Shown one piece after another: positions 18,024 to 28,521 of a stretch of 64,000 nucleotides of DNA. Position 1 is the stretch's first letter. Each line of letters opens with the position of its first letter. The notes under the pieces were generated by a model, which was not told the origin of the DNA, did no database searches, and saw only the letters and a program-made list of their open reading frames with translations. The translations under genes and the position numbers were made by a program. The stretch lies in NCBI RefSeq assembly GCF_023017165.1, contig NZ_JALKBW010000001.1, positions 310,001 through 374,000 of the forward strand, in the 5' to 3' direction. The DNA is from Gordonia alkaliphila (GTDB lineage: Bacteria; Actinomycetota; Actinomycetes; Mycobacteriales; Mycobacteriaceae).

Positions 18024-19046
18024 ATGAGTGAGATCGAGTTCGGCCTGGACACCTTCGGGGGTCTGACCGACGACGGCGAGGGCAACCCCATCTCGCACGC
18101 GCAGGTGATTCGCGACCTCGTCGAGGACGGAGTCCTGGCCGACGAGCTCGGCCTGGACTTCTTCGCCGTCGGCGAGCACCACCGCCCGGACTTCGCGGTG
18201 TCGAGCCCCGAGATGGTGCTATCGGCGATCGCGGCGCGGACCGAGAAGATCCGTCTCGGTTCCGCCGTCACGGTGCTGAGCTCCGACGATCCGGTCCGCG
18301 TCTTCGAACGCTTCGCGACGCTCGACGCCGTGTCCAACGGCCGCGCCGAGATCGTCGCCGGCCGCGGCTCGTTCATCGAGTCGTTCCCGCTGTTCGGCTA
18401 CGACCTCAGCGACTACGAGGTGCTCTTCGAGGAGAAGCTCGGCCTGTTGGCGGCGCTGCTCACCGAGAAGCCGGTCACCTGGTCCGGCAGCACCCGCGCC
18501 GGGCTCACCGACCAGCGCGTATACCCGGAGACTGCGAACGGCATCCCCACCTGGGTAGGCGTGGGCGGCAGCCCCGAATCGGTGGTCCGCACCGCGCGCC
18601 ACGGATTCGGACTGTTCCTGGCGATCATCGGCGGCGCCCCCGAGCGATTCGCGCCCTACATCGACCTGTTCGAGCGCGCGCAGGACCAGCTCGAAGTACC
18701 GCGCGCACCCGTCGCCGTGCACTCCCCCGGCCTCGTCGCCGCGAGCGACGAACTCGCGCGCGAGACCGTGTACGACGGCTGGCTGGAGTTCCGTCTGCGC
18801 CTCGGACGCGAGCGCGGCTGGCCCGATCCGGCGCCCGGCGATTTCGAGCGGGAGATCTCCGGCGGCTCGCTCTACGTCGGGTCCCCGGAGACCGTCGCCC
18901 GCAAGATCGCCGCCACCCTCGACGTCCTGAAGGTGGACCGGTTCGACCTCAAGTACGACCAGCCGGTGCCGCACGCGGCGCAGCGTCGTTCCATCGAGTT
19001 GTACGGCGAGAAGGTGGTGCCGATGGTGAAGGACATGCTCGCGTGA
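18024..19046 (+). CDS. LLM-class flavin-dependent oxidoreductase (luciferase-like)
   Basis: 340 residues of a (beta/alpha)8 bacterial-luciferase-like enzyme: FFAVGEHHRPDFAVSSP, IRLGSAVTVLSSDDPVRVFE and GRAEIVAGRGSFIESFPLFG are hallmark stretches. It would use reduced FMN, or F420 in some actinobacterial relatives; the cofactor cannot be settled by eye. The final residues run to a stop 10 bp before the convergent ABC-F gene stop. Confidence 0.92.
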   Translation: MSEIEFGLDTFGGLTDDGEGNPISHAQVIRDLVEDGVLADELGLDFFAVGEHHRPDFAVSSPEMVLSAIAARTEKIRLGSAVTVLSSDDPVRVFERFATLDAVSNGRAEIVAGRGSFIESFPLFGYDLSDYEVLFEEKLGLLAALLTEKPVTWSGSTRAGLTDQRVYPETANGIPTWVGVGGSPESVVRTARHGFGLFLAIIGGAPERFAPYIDLFERAQDQLEVPRAPVAVHSPGLVAASDELARETVYDGWLEFRLRLGRERGWPDPAPGDFEREISGGSLYVGSPETVARKIAATLDVLKVDRFDLKYDQPVPHAAQRRSIELYGEKVVPMVKDMLA

Positions 19047-19056
19047 GCTGCCGCCG

Positions 19057-20718
<1,662 letters not shown>

Positions 20719-20813
20719 AGTCGTATGGTCGCACCCGGCGACGCGGCGCGGCATATCGGCTGGTGCGCGTACCGTCGACGGCACAGATCGTCGATCGGAG
20801 AAGGGCGCCCCCG

Positions 20814-21605
20814 TTGAGCACTGCCACCCCGTCGTTGATGCCCGCGGCCTTCCTCGGCCACGGCAATCCGATGAACGCCATCGAGACCAACCGGTACACG
20901 CGGGCCTGGGAGGACTTGGGGCGGTCGGTGCCCCGTCCGCGGGCCATTCTGGTGATCTCCGCGCACTGGTATATCAACGCCACCGCGGTGACCGCGATGC
21001 GCGATCCTCGCACCATCCACGACTTCTACGGTTTCCCACAGGAACTGTTCGACGTCGAGTACCCCGCACCCGGCGATCCGGAGATCGCCGAGCTGGTGGC
21101 CGAGGTGGTGAAGCCGACGTGGGTGGGCATGGACACCGACAGCTGGGGTATCGATCACGGCACCTGGTCGGTGCTGCGGCACGCCTTCCCGGACGCGTCG
21201 ATCCCGGTGATTCAGTTGTCGCTCAACGGCTATGAGGGCCTCGAGTACCACCTGGAGCTGGGCCGGAAGTTGGCACCGCTGCGCAAGCAGGGCGTGCTGA
21301 TCGTCGGCAGCGGCAACATCGTGCACAACCTGGCCGCCGTCGACTTCTCCCAGCCCGACGCCGGGTTCACCTGGGCGCAGCGATTCAACGAGGCCGCCGC
21401 CGACCTGCTGCGCAGCGACCCGTCGGAGATCCTGACCCTGGACGGGCACCGCGACTTCGCCGCCGCGGTGCCCACCCCCGACCATTTTCTGCCGCTGCTG
21501 TACCTGGCCGGCCTCGCCGAGAGCGATCCGCTGGATCTGCTGGTCGACGGCTACGCCGCCGGCTCGCTGTCCATGGACGCCTACACCCTCGGTATGCCCG
21601 CCTAA
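20814..21605 (+). CDS. ygiD: DODA-type extradiol aromatic ring-opening dioxygenase (YgiD-like)
   Basis: 263 residues from a TTG with AAGGG eight bases upstream; the ATG at 20838 is an alternative. Metal-ligand histidines are in FLGHGNPMNA, ISAHWY and NIVHNL, and SWGIDHGTWSVL matches 4,5-DOPA dioxygenases. It uses non-haem iron or zinc to cleave catecholic rings; the natural substrate is unknown. It lies divergently from the ABC-F gene. Confidence 0.9.
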   Translation: MSTATPSLMPAAFLGHGNPMNAIETNRYTRAWEDLGRSVPRPRAILVISAHWYINATAVTAMRDPRTIHDFYGFPQELFDVEYPAPGDPEIAELVAEVVKPTWVGMDTDSWGIDHGTWSVLRHAFPDASIPVIQLSLNGYEGLEYHLELGRKLAPLRKQGVLIVGSGNIVHNLAAVDFSQPDAGFTWAQRFNEAAADLLRSDPSEILTLDGHRDFAAAVPTPDHFLPLLYLAGLAESDPLDLLVDGYAAGSLSMDAYTLGMPA

Positions 21606-21679
21606 CGACCCGTTCGCTGGTCTGCCCCACCGCACTGTCGGCGCGGCCCCGGACGGAAACTCAACTCTCCCCCGGCCCG

Positions 21680-21756
21680 CTTCCCGCGAGAGCTCGCCGT
21701 TCCCGCGGGCCTACCGAAGTGCCGCGGGAACGGAATCCTCTCGCGCGAGCGGGAAG
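21680..21756. terminator. Nested hairpins between convergent ygiD and glsA
   Basis: Inner arms CCGTTCCCGCGG (21697-21708) and CCGCGGGAACGG (21722-21733) are a perfect 12-bp inverted repeat. Outer arms CTTCCCGCGAGAG (21680-21692) pair with CTCTCGCG...GGAAG (21738-21756) around a 6-nt bulge. A further GTCTCGCGGGAG follows. It probably terminates both genes. The 227 bp between ygiD and glsA hold nothing else. Confidence 0.65.
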
Positions 21757-21832
21757 GTCTCGCGGGAGCAGGGTCGGGGGCGGCCGTTCGACTAGCTCAG
21801 GGAGCGGCAGGGAAGCTCAGGGAGCGGGAGGG

Positions 21833-23110
21833 TCAGGCGGGGTCGAAGTTTTCGAGGTCGTGCAGGACCTGCACGCGGCCGCCGGTGCCGGGGTCCGGGT
21901 CGGGAAGCACCGTGTCCGGGTCGATCAAGTAGACGTCGTACCCGTCGAGGGTCAGGCGGCGCACCGCCTCGAGCACCATCCGGCGGGCGACGGCATCGAT
22001 CGAGAACACCCGGCGCAGGCTGATCGCCACCCGACTCTGCTCCGGCGGATTCTCCTGGAACTCGCGGACCACACGTTCGGCGGCGGCGAACCGCAGGTCG
22101 CCTTGCAGCGAGAAGAGCGCGACCTCGTCGTCGGCCGGTCCGATGATCCGCCGACTGCGGATCGCCGACGGTCCGGCGGGCGGCACCTCCATCAGGTGCA
22201 TGCCCATGTCCGCGGTGAACCGGGTGAACAGGTCGGCCCCACGAACGCTGTTACCGTGCCGATCCAAGCGCGGCGAAAAGGTCGCGATCCCCACCTGGCC
22301 GGGCAGCGCGCCGATCAAACCGCCGGCGACCCCACTCTTGGCGGGCACGCCGACGCGGGTCATCCAATCGCCGGCACCGTCGTACATGCCGCAGGTCGCC
22401 ATCACGCTGAGCGTCTGTCGGACCACTGCGGCCGACACCACGGGGCGACCGGTGCGCGGGTTCACGCCCCGGTTGGCCAGGGTTCCCGCCATCACTGCGA
22501 GATCCTCGGTGGTCACCCGCACCGAGCACTGCCGGGTGTAACCGGCGACAGCCACGAGTGGATCGTCGGCGATGATGTCGTAGGCACGCAGCATGTTCGC
22601 CAGGGACCGGTTCCGATAGGCGTGCCCGATCTCGGACCGGTACACCGACTCGTCGACCTCCAGGCGCCGTCCGGCGAAGGCGCTGAGGCCGTCGATCACG
22701 CGGGCCACCCGTTCGTCGGGCGTCGCGCCGAGCGGACCGGTCAGGCTGTGCGTGGCGATGGCACCGGCATTGATCATCGGGTTCAGCGGACGTCCGGTCG
22801 CCGGCTCCACCGACATCTCGTTGAACGCGTTGCCGCTCGGCTCCACACTGACCTTCTCCAGCACGGCGTCGAACCCGCGATCCGCTAGTGCGAGTGCGTA
22901 GGCGAACGGCTTGGAGATCGACTGGATGCTGAATTCCACGGTGGAATCCCCGGCCGAATAGACATGGCCGTCGACGGTGCAGAGCGCCGCGGCGAGTCGG
23001 TCCGGATCGGCTTGGGCGAGCTCGGGAATGTAGTCCGCGGTGGCGCCGGATTGATCGGGCTCCACAGCGCGGAGGGCATCGGTGAGATAGTCCGGAATCG
23101 GTGAACGCAC
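21833..23110 (-). CDS. glsA: Glutaminase A with C-terminal STAS-like domain
   Basis: 425 residues from a GTG. The glutaminase domain (about 1-310) has the beta-lactamase-fold SxxK pair in FSIQSISKPF (Ser64, Lys67), NPMINAGAIA and GVPAKSGVAGG. It hydrolyses glutamine to glutamate and ammonia. Residues 330-425 form a STAS-type domain (ISLRRVFSIDAVARRMVLEA), as in other long actinobacterial glutaminases, possibly regulatory. Confidence 0.93.
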   Translation of the reverse strand: MRSPIPDYLTDALRAVEPDQSGATADYIPELAQADPDRLAAALCTVDGHVYSAGDSTVEFSIQSISKPFAYALALADRGFDAVLEKVSVEPSGNAFNEMSVEPATGRPLNPMINAGAIATHSLTGPLGATPDERVARVIDGLSAFAGRRLEVDESVYRSEIGHAYRNRSLANMLRAYDIIADDPLVAVAGYTRQCSVRVTTEDLAVMAGTLANRGVNPRTGRPVVSAAVVRQTLSVMATCGMYDGAGDWMTRVGVPAKSGVAGGLIGALPGQVGIATFSPRLDRHGNSVRGADLFTRFTADMGMHLMEVPPAGPSAIRSRRIIGPADDEVALFSLQGDLRFAAAERVVREFQENPPEQSRVAISLRRVFSIDAVARRMVLEAVRRLTLDGYDVYLIDPDTVLPDPDPGTGGRVQVLHDLENFDPA

Positions 23111-23238
23111 GACAACAGGCTACGTGGCGCGCGGCGGGCCACCACTTTCACTCGAGCGGTGCCCCCACCCGGTGTCCCGTGACGGCGCGGTCCACTGGTG
23201 GTCGTCACCGGAACGGACTGCCGCGCCCGACCAGCGGG

Positions 23239-23514
23239 TCACGACACCGGCGGATTCGAGGCGGTCAGCTTGCGGAAACCCTGGGCGCCTGCCCGATCGA
23301 CGGCCGCCTTGACCACCCCGAAGATCAACCCCTGCACCGCGGCGGCGATCAGCACTTCGCGTTTGCTGCGTCGCAGATCCTTCGGATCGGGCACGGAATC
23401 GTCATCGTTGAACCGCCCCCATACTCGCGAGAACGCCGCGCCGGCGAGCATGCCGCCGACCACGCTCGTCGCCAACGACAGAGGCTTGTACATAGTTGTG
23501 GTGACCGCACCCAT
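23239..23514 (-). CDS. DUF4235 small membrane protein
   Basis: 91 residues with AGGAG six bases before the ATG. MYKPLSLATSVVGGMLAGAA and EVLIAAAVQGLIFGVVKAAVDRAG are the two membrane segments typical of DUF4235. Last gene of an envelope-related run (YihY, holin-like, DUF3618, DUF4235) found together in many actinobacteria. Function unknown. Confidence 0.88.
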   Translation of the reverse strand: MGAVTTTMYKPLSLATSVVGGMLAGAAFSRVWGRFNDDDSVPDPKDLRRSKREVLIAAAVQGLIFGVVKAAVDRAGAQGFRKLTASNPPVS

Positions 23515-23604
23515 GGCGTTCTCCTGCTCACTTGCGTTCGTGTGGGATGTCCCTTCGCGGTGCTCGCCCCGCGAAGTCGCTTAGGCCGGTCCGGCCCGGA
23601 GGCT

Positions 23605-24021
23605 TCATTTCCTCGCATCGGCCGGCGGCCGACGACGCCGCCGACGGCGGACCAGCAGCGTCACCACCACCGCTGCCAGCGCTCCGGCCGCACCGACCAT
23701 CGCGGCCGGGTGGCCGCCCGCCTGCTGCTTGAGCTGTTCGGCACTCGCGTGGGCCTGAGTTCTGGCGCGCTCCCGCACGTCCAGACGCGCGCTCAGTGCG
23801 TCCACGGTGTCGGCGAGTTCAGCGCGCTGCTCAGCCACCGGCGGCGGTTCGTCGTCGGTGTCGTCGTTGTCGTCGTCGTTCTCGGGCGGCGCCGCGGGCG
23901 ACCGCGTAGCCAGATCCGGGTCGACGAAGTCCGTGGTGGCCGCGTCGGCGACCGTGTCATCGACGGCAGGCGGCAGCGGGTCGTGGTGTGCGGTGCGGTC
24001 GTTGTTCGGTTCGTTGCTCAC
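23605..24021 (-). CDS. DUF3618 membrane-anchored protein
   Basis: 138 residues from a GTG with GGAG seven bases upstream. The first 55 residues are acidic and disordered with an Asp run. The DUF3618 core RAELADTVDALSARLDVRERA follows, then one C-terminal membrane helix ending in a long Arg run, which predicts a cytoplasmic C-terminus. The GTG overlaps the preceding gene's stop (GTGA). Function unknown. Confidence 0.85.
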   Translation of the reverse strand: MSNEPNNDRTAHHDPLPPAVDDTVADAATTDFVDPDLATRSPAAPPENDDDNDDTDDEPPPVAEQRAELADTVDALSARLDVRERARTQAHASAEQLKQQAGGHPAAMVGAAGALAAVVVTLLVRRRRRRRPPADARK

Positions 24022-24424
24022 AGGTGCTCCTTCACGGTTTCGGCGTCGGCGCGAACGCTCGCCGCCGTCTTCTCGGGGACGGGGGGTACGGCAGCGCGCG
24101 CCCGCATGGCGCCCAGTCCGGCGGCGATCGCGCCGATCCCGACGAGCGCACCGCCGACGATCAGAGCGGCCAGCCAACCCGAGAGCACGGTGGCCAGGCC
24201 CAGGATCGCGGCGGCCACGAGCGCCCGAGCCCGAACAGCGCGATCAGCACGCCCACCCGGAGACCCCGACACCCACCCCACGCGGCTGCCTTGCTCTTCA
24301 TCTCCTCGACCGCCGACGACATCGCCGTGCGGATCAGGGTGGTGACTTGCGTGTTGAGCCGCTCGATCAATTCGAGGGTGCTCAACTCCTCGGCGGGACG
24401 ATCGTGGTCATCCGACTCGGTCAT
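24018..24424 (-). pseudogene. Phage-holin-like (DUF1469/PF07332) membrane protein, frameshifted
   Basis: A start at 24424 with AAAGGAG upstream encodes MTESDDHDRPAEELSTLELI and continues to VLIALFGLG. The typical second half, LVAAAILGLATVLSGWLAAL to the stop at 24018, is in another frame. One missing base near 24222-24230 (plus strand GCGCCCGAGC) explains it: an extra G would give GLGALVAAAILGLAT. This is a real frameshift mutation or a sequencing error. The family is part of the YihY-DUF3618-DUF4235 envelope cluster. Confidence 0.8.
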
Positions 24425-25519
24425 GCGAGCTCCTTTCGGTGGGCGCGGCCCTTCGTCGACCGCAGCGGTGTGGAGGTCCTCGGTGTGGCCGCGCGACAAC
24501 CGCAGTGCACGCGCCCGCTCGACGTCCTCGAGGCGCGCGGCAGCCTTCTTGTCGGACACGGAAGTGTCGCGGGCGGGCAATTGAATGGTCCCCTCGGCGG
24601 GCAGTCCGGACTGTAATTCCCGTCCTCGTTCGAGTTCAGCGTCGAACTCGGCTCCGAACAGAAGCGACAGGTTGGTCAGCCACAACCACAGCAAGAACAC
24701 GATCACGCCGGCGAGGGCGCCGTAGGTCTTGTTGTACGACGCGAAGTTGCTGACGTAGACCCCGAACAGCACCGAAGCGAGGATCCACGCCACGATCGCC
24801 AGGGAGGCGCCGGCACTGAGCCATCGGAACTTCAGTTGCGCCACGTTCGGGGTCGCGTAGTACAACAGCGCCACAGCGATGACGACGAGGATCAGGATCA
24901 CCGGCCAGCGGACGATGTTCCAGACCAGAAGCGCGGTGTCGCCGGCGCCGATCACGTCGCCGACGGACTTGGCGATCGGTCCGCTGACGACGAGCATCAG
25001 ACCGATCGATGCCACCAGAATCAACACGATGAGAGTGACACCGAGCATCGCCGGGCGCAGCTTCCAGAACGGGCGGCCTTCGTCGATCTCGTACATGCGG
25101 TTCATCGCACGGCCGAACGCGCCGACATAGCCGGACGCCGACCAGAGCGCGCCGAGCAGACCGATCACCAGGGCCAACCCGGCCGTCGGTGCCGCGACGA
25201 GGGATTCGACGGGCCCACGCAGGGTGTCGACCGCCGACGACGGACCGAGGTCGCCGACCAGGTCCAGCACCGCGTCGACCGTCTTCTCACCCTGCCCGAA
25301 CACACCGAGCAGCGAGACGATCACCAGGAGCGATGGGAACAGCGAGAGCACGGCGTAATAGGTGAGCGCCGCGGCCAAGTCGGTGCACTGGTCGCGAGAG
25401 AACTCGCGACCGGTCCTGCGCAGCACGTACACCAGCTGCGGCTTGGTCAGATCGGTCGGCGAGTCCACCTTGCCGTGTTGACCCGAAGCCGCGTCGGGTT
25501 CGTCGTCTCGTCGGTTCAT
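24161..25519 (-). CDS. YihY/virulence factor BrkB family membrane protein
   Basis: About 452 residues from the ATG at 25519. The BrkB domain (about 30-320) has six membrane segments with CTDLAAALTYYAVLSLFPS, LLGALWSASGYVGAFGRAMN and YNKTYGALAGVIVFLLWLWL. Function is unclear; it is not RNase BN. No stop codon separates it from the next gene: the frame runs through the ATG at 24424 into the holin-like coding region and stops at 24161 only because of the frameshift there. The last 90 residues may therefore be an artefact or a fusion. Confidence 0.88.
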   Translation of the reverse strand: MNRRDDEPDAASGQHGKVDSPTDLTKPQLVYVLRRTGREFSRDQCTDLAAALTYYAVLSLFPSLLVIVSLLGVFGQGEKTVDAVLDLVGDLGPSSAVDTLRGPVESLVAAPTAGLALVIGLLGALWSASGYVGAFGRAMNRMYEIDEGRPFWKLRPAMLGVTLIVLILVASIGLMLVVSGPIAKSVGDVIGAGDTALLVWNIVRWPVILILVVIAVALLYYATPNVAQLKFRWLSAGASLAIVAWILASVLFGVYVSNFASYNKTYGALAGVIVFLLWLWLTNLSLLFGAEFDAELERGRELQSGLPAEGTIQLPARDTSVSDKKAAARLEDVERARALRLSRGHTEDLHTAAVDEGPRPPKGARMTESDDHDRPAEELSTLELIERLNTQVTTLIRTAMSSAVEEMKSKAAAWGGCRGLRVGVLIALFGLGRSWPPRSWAWPPCSRVGWPL

Positions 25520-25597
25520 CACCGGACAGGTACCCCGTACGCCCGTCCGATAAACGGGTGTCGCGCATCGGCCACGCCGTCGTTCTATGGTGGCGGC

Positions 25598-26491
25598 ATG
25601 AGCTCCGGACCCGAATCCGCGCCGATCGCCGGTCGACCGGCGATGGACCGGGCAGGCCGACGGAGCTGGCTGTGCGTTACGTGCGGGAACGAGTATCCGC
25701 CCGCACCCACGCCACCGGACGAGTGCCTGATCTGCGTCGACGACCGGCAGTACGTCCCGGCCGCCGGGCAGCAGTGGCGGCCGCTCCGGCTCGACGAAGA
25801 GCGGTCGGTGGCGATCCGCGATCTGGAGCCTGGGCTGCGTGAACTCACCGTCGATCCGCGGGTGGGCATCGGGCAGCGGACCTTCCTGGTGGAGTCCGCG
25901 GGCGGACTCGTGGTGTGGGAACCGCCCGGCTTCGTCGGCTCCGCACTCGTCGAGCGGCTGCGCGCGGCCGGTCCGATCGCGGCGATCGCGTCGAGCCATC
26001 CGCACCTGGTCGGCGCCAGCGTCGCGCTGAGTCATCTCCTCGGCCGCGTCCCGGTGTACGTCCACGAGCTGGATCGACGCTGGGTCACCCGGCCCGACGA
26101 TGTCGTCGTGCACTGGCGCGCCGACCGCGAGATCGCACCGGGCATCCGGCTGGTGCGCTGCGGCGGCCATTTCCCCGGCAGCTGCGTGCTGCAGATCGGC
26201 ACCGCCGCGGAGGGCCGCGGCGCGCTGCTGTCCGGCGACACGGTGATGGTGAATCCGGACCGGGCCACCGTCTCGTTCATGCGCAGCTACCCGAATCTGA
26301 TCCCGCTGTCGCCGAGGCTGGTGCGGCAGATCGTCGCCGCACTCGACACCGTCGCCTACGACCGGATCTACGGGGCGTTCGGGAACATCATCGACAGCGC
26401 GGCGCGCGCAGCCGTCCACGCCTCCGCCGCGCGCTACCTCGGCTGGCTCACCGACGAGATTCGCGATCCCGACGATCCGGGGCCGGCATGA
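25598..26491 (+). CDS. MBL-fold hydrolase-like protein with N-terminal zinc finger
   Basis: 297 residues. A short Cys motif (CVTCGNEY...DECLICVDD, four Cys) precedes a metallo-beta-lactamase-like domain with ASSHPHLVG, RCGGHFPGSCVL and LLSGDTVMV in the expected order. The first metal motif lacks the full HxHxDH pattern, so activity may differ from typical hydrolases. It overlaps the PHP gene by ATGA. Substrate unknown. Confidence 0.85.
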   Translation: MSSGPESAPIAGRPAMDRAGRRSWLCVTCGNEYPPAPTPPDECLICVDDRQYVPAAGQQWRPLRLDEERSVAIRDLEPGLRELTVDPRVGIGQRTFLVESAGGLVVWEPPGFVGSALVERLRAAGPIAAIASSHPHLVGASVALSHLLGRVPVYVHELDRRWVTRPDDVVVHWRADREIAPGIRLVRCGGHFPGSCVLQIGTAAEGRGALLSGDTVMVNPDRATVSFMRSYPNLIPLSPRLVRQIVAALDTVAYDRIYGAFGNIIDSAARAAVHASAARYLGWLTDEIRDPDDPGPA

Positions 26492-27531
26492 GAACCTTCT
26501 CCCCGCTGACCGCGCCCGTCGACCCGGTGACCGCTCTGTCGCGGATCGCCTGGCTGCTCGAACGCGACCGCCAGCGCAGTTACCGCGTGGAGGCCTTTCG
26601 CAAGGCCGCCGGGATCGTCGCCGCCATGGACGACGACGAACTCGGCCGACGGCTGCGGGCTTCTACGCTCACCGAGGTCTCCGGTATCGGTACAGCGACC
26701 GCTTCGGTGATCACCGCGGCGTCCGCCGGAGAGCTGCCCGGCTATCTCGACCGGCTGCAACAGACGCCGTCGCCGATGCCCGACGCACCGACGCTGGTCC
26801 CCCTGCTCCGCGGTGACCTGCATTCGCACACCGACTGGAGCGACGGCGGCGCACCGCCGTCGGAGATGGCCGCTGCGGCAAGCGAACTCGGCTACGAATG
26901 GCTTGCCGTGACCGACCATTCACCACGGCTGACCATCGCGCACGGTCTCAGCGCGCAGCGCCTCGCGCAGCAGATCGACGTCATCGACGCCTGGAACCGC
27001 ACCCACGACGACGGCCTGACCCTGCTGCGCGGCATCGAAGTGGACATCCTCGACGACGGGTCGCTGGATCAGGAGCCCGCACTGCTGGACCGACTCGACG
27101 TGGTGACCGCCTCGGTGCATTCGAAGCTGCGCATGGACGCCCCGGCGATGACCCGACGTCTGGTGGCCGCGGCGTCGAACCCGCGCGTCCAGGTACTCGG
27201 CCATTGCACCGGCCGCTTGATCGCCGGTCGAGGGCGTCCGCCGTCGACGTTCGACGCGCAGGCCGTCTTCGAGGCGTGCGCCGCCGCCGGCACCGCGGTG
27301 GAGATCAACTCCCGCCCCGAACGCGTGGACCCGCCCGACGAGTTACTCACCCTGGCGAGGGATCTCGGCTGCCTGTTCGCCATCGATTCGGATGCGCACG
27401 CACCGGGCCAACTCGAGTTCACCCGTCTCGGCGCGGTGCGGGCGGTGCAGCACGGTATCGACCCGGACCGCATCGTCACCACCTGGCCACTGCCGCGACT
27501 GCGGGAGTGGGCCGGGACTCCCCTCGCCTGA
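26488..27531 (+). CDS. PHP-domain metal-dependent phosphoesterase with N-terminal HhH domain (PolX C-terminal-like)
   Basis: 347 residues. The first 90 have the pol-beta-type helix-hairpin-helix region (RSYRVEAFRKAAGIV, LTEVSGIGTATASVI). The PHP domain follows with LLRGDLHSHTDWSDGG, AVTDHSPRL, GIEVDIL, ASVHSKL, LGHCTGR and DSDAHAP, giving all metal-ligand positions. The polymerase core of PolX is absent. Probably a DNA repair exonuclease or phosphatase. Confidence 0.9.
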   Translation: MRTFSPLTAPVDPVTALSRIAWLLERDRQRSYRVEAFRKAAGIVAAMDDDELGRRLRASTLTEVSGIGTATASVITAASAGELPGYLDRLQQTPSPMPDAPTLVPLLRGDLHSHTDWSDGGAPPSEMAAAASELGYEWLAVTDHSPRLTIAHGLSAQRLAQQIDVIDAWNRTHDDGLTLLRGIEVDILDDGSLDQEPALLDRLDVVTASVHSKLRMDAPAMTRRLVAAASNPRVQVLGHCTGRLIAGRGRPPSTFDAQAVFEACAAAGTAVEINSRPERVDPPDELLTLARDLGCLFAIDSDAHAPGQLEFTRLGAVRAVQHGIDPDRIVTTWPLPRLREWAGTPLA

Positions 27532-27549
27532 CCGAAGCCCGACGCATAA

Positions 27550-27591
27550 CGCCGCGGCCCGGTGCCAGAAATTCGGCACCGGACCGCGGCG
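27550..27591. terminator. Strong hairpin between convergent PHP and M23 genes
   Basis: Arms of 17 bp (27550-27566 and 27575-27591) with one mismatch and an 8-nt loop AGAAATTC. Position between convergent stops suggests bidirectional termination. Confidence 0.8.
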
Positions 27592-27621
27592 TCTGCTGCA
27601 AGTTAATGGAGCAGCGAAGCT

Positions 27622-28320
27622 CTACAGATGCACGCCCCGCTTGGCCAGCCAGGTGTGGGGGTTGATCGGCGAGCCACCGGCGTTCCAGACCTCGTAATGC
27701 AGGTGGGGGCCGGTCGAGTTGCCGCGGTTGCCGACGGTGCCGATCTGCTGGCCGGCGGTGACCCGCTGGCCCTTTTTCACGAAGCTCTGGTCGACGTGGC
27801 CGAAGATGCCGGTGGTGCCGTCGTCCTGGCGGACGCGGATCCACTGCCCGTAGCCCGATGCCGGGCCGGACTCGAGGACGACACCGTCGGTCACCGCGTA
27901 TACCGGGGTGCCGATCTTGTTGGCGATGTCGACGCCGTTGTGGTGGGCACCCCAACGCGCGCCGTAGTTCGAGGTGACGGTTCCGGACGCGGGCTTCACG
28001 GCCTGGCCGGGAACGGGCAGCGTCGGCAGCGCCAGGCCACGGATCGCGTTGTCGAGTTCCTTCGGCAGATCCAGGTTCGCCGGCACCGTGATGTTGCCGG
28101 GCAGCACCACGGGCGCGTCGGACTTCGCCGCGGGCTTGGCGGCGGCTTCGCCGGCCGAGACGGTAGCCAGGCCGACAGCGCCGGTGAACGCGGCGAGCGC
28201 GCCGACGCGGACCGGGATCGACGTCCGGGCCGACCGAGCGACGCGATGGCGGCCACCCCGGCCGGTCTGACCAGCGGCGGGGTTCATGGAGTTATCGGCA
28301 TTCACGCGGAATTGCGGCAC
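27622..28320 (-). CDS. Exported M23 family peptidoglycan endopeptidase
   Basis: Up to 232 residues. A basic N-terminus and hydrophobic segment ending AGEAAAKP form a signal peptide. The M23/LytM domain has HHNGVDIANKIGTPVYAV, IFGHVDQSF and GPHLHYEV, supplying the zinc ligands. It should cut stem-peptide cross-links. Start uncertain: GTG 28320, GTG 28305 or ATG 28287, none with a clear ribosome site. It is the last core-genome gene before the integrated element. The 140 bp upstream (28,321-28,460) hold a leader in which I see no known riboswitch. Confidence 0.9.
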   Translation of the reverse strand: MPQFRVNADNSMNPAAGQTGRGGRHRVARSARTSIPVRVGALAAFTGAVGLATVSAGEAAAKPAAKSDAPVVLPGNITVPANLDLPKELDNAIRGLALPTLPVPGQAVKPASGTVTSNYGARWGAHHNGVDIANKIGTPVYAVTDGVVLESGPASGYGQWIRVRQDDGTTGIFGHVDQSFVKKGQRVTAGQQIGTVGNRGNSTGPHLHYEVWNAGGSPINPHTWLAKRGVHL

Positions 28321-28460
28321 AATCAGGTCCGTTTCGAGTTTGGTAACGATTTGGAATCGGCAAGGACACGGCGAGATTACCCGATAGGACTTTCGTCCGC
28401 CAAACCGACTCCCAACCGACCCCAGGAAGCCAGCCCGCAGCCAACGGTCTCGACAAGAAA

Positions 28461-28492
28461 AAACCCGCTCCGACGCAGGTCAGAGCGGGTTT
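28461..28492 (-). terminator. Intrinsic terminator reading leftward from the tRNA 3' end
   Basis: AAACCCGCTC / GAGCGGGTTT (10 bp perfect, 12-nt loop). On the minus strand the stem is followed by a T-rich tail (TTTTTTCTT counting the stem end). It fits the terminator of a minus-strand tRNA whose 3' end lies just to its right. Confidence 0.8.
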
Positions 28493-28495
28493 CTC

Positions 28496-28521
28496 ATGGG
28501 TGGACGCGGGTGGACTCAAAC
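28496..28521 (-). other. Candidate attachment site (attL): tRNA 3'-end remnant at element border
   Basis: On the minus strand, GAGTCCACCCGCGTCCACCCA preceded by GGTTT resembles the T-arm and acceptor 3' half of a tRNA, ending three bases before the terminator. Sequence further 5' (above 28,521) does not fold as a tRNA. The invariant C of the TTC loop is T here, so this copy is non-functional. The layout fits integration into a tRNA 3' end with the intact tRNA at the other border, beyond the window. Confidence 0.5.

Noticed and set aside
28321..28460. c-di-AMP (ydaO) riboswitch before the M23 peptidase gene
   Set aside because: Such riboswitches precede many actinobacterial wall hydrolases, but the conserved blocks are not present here.
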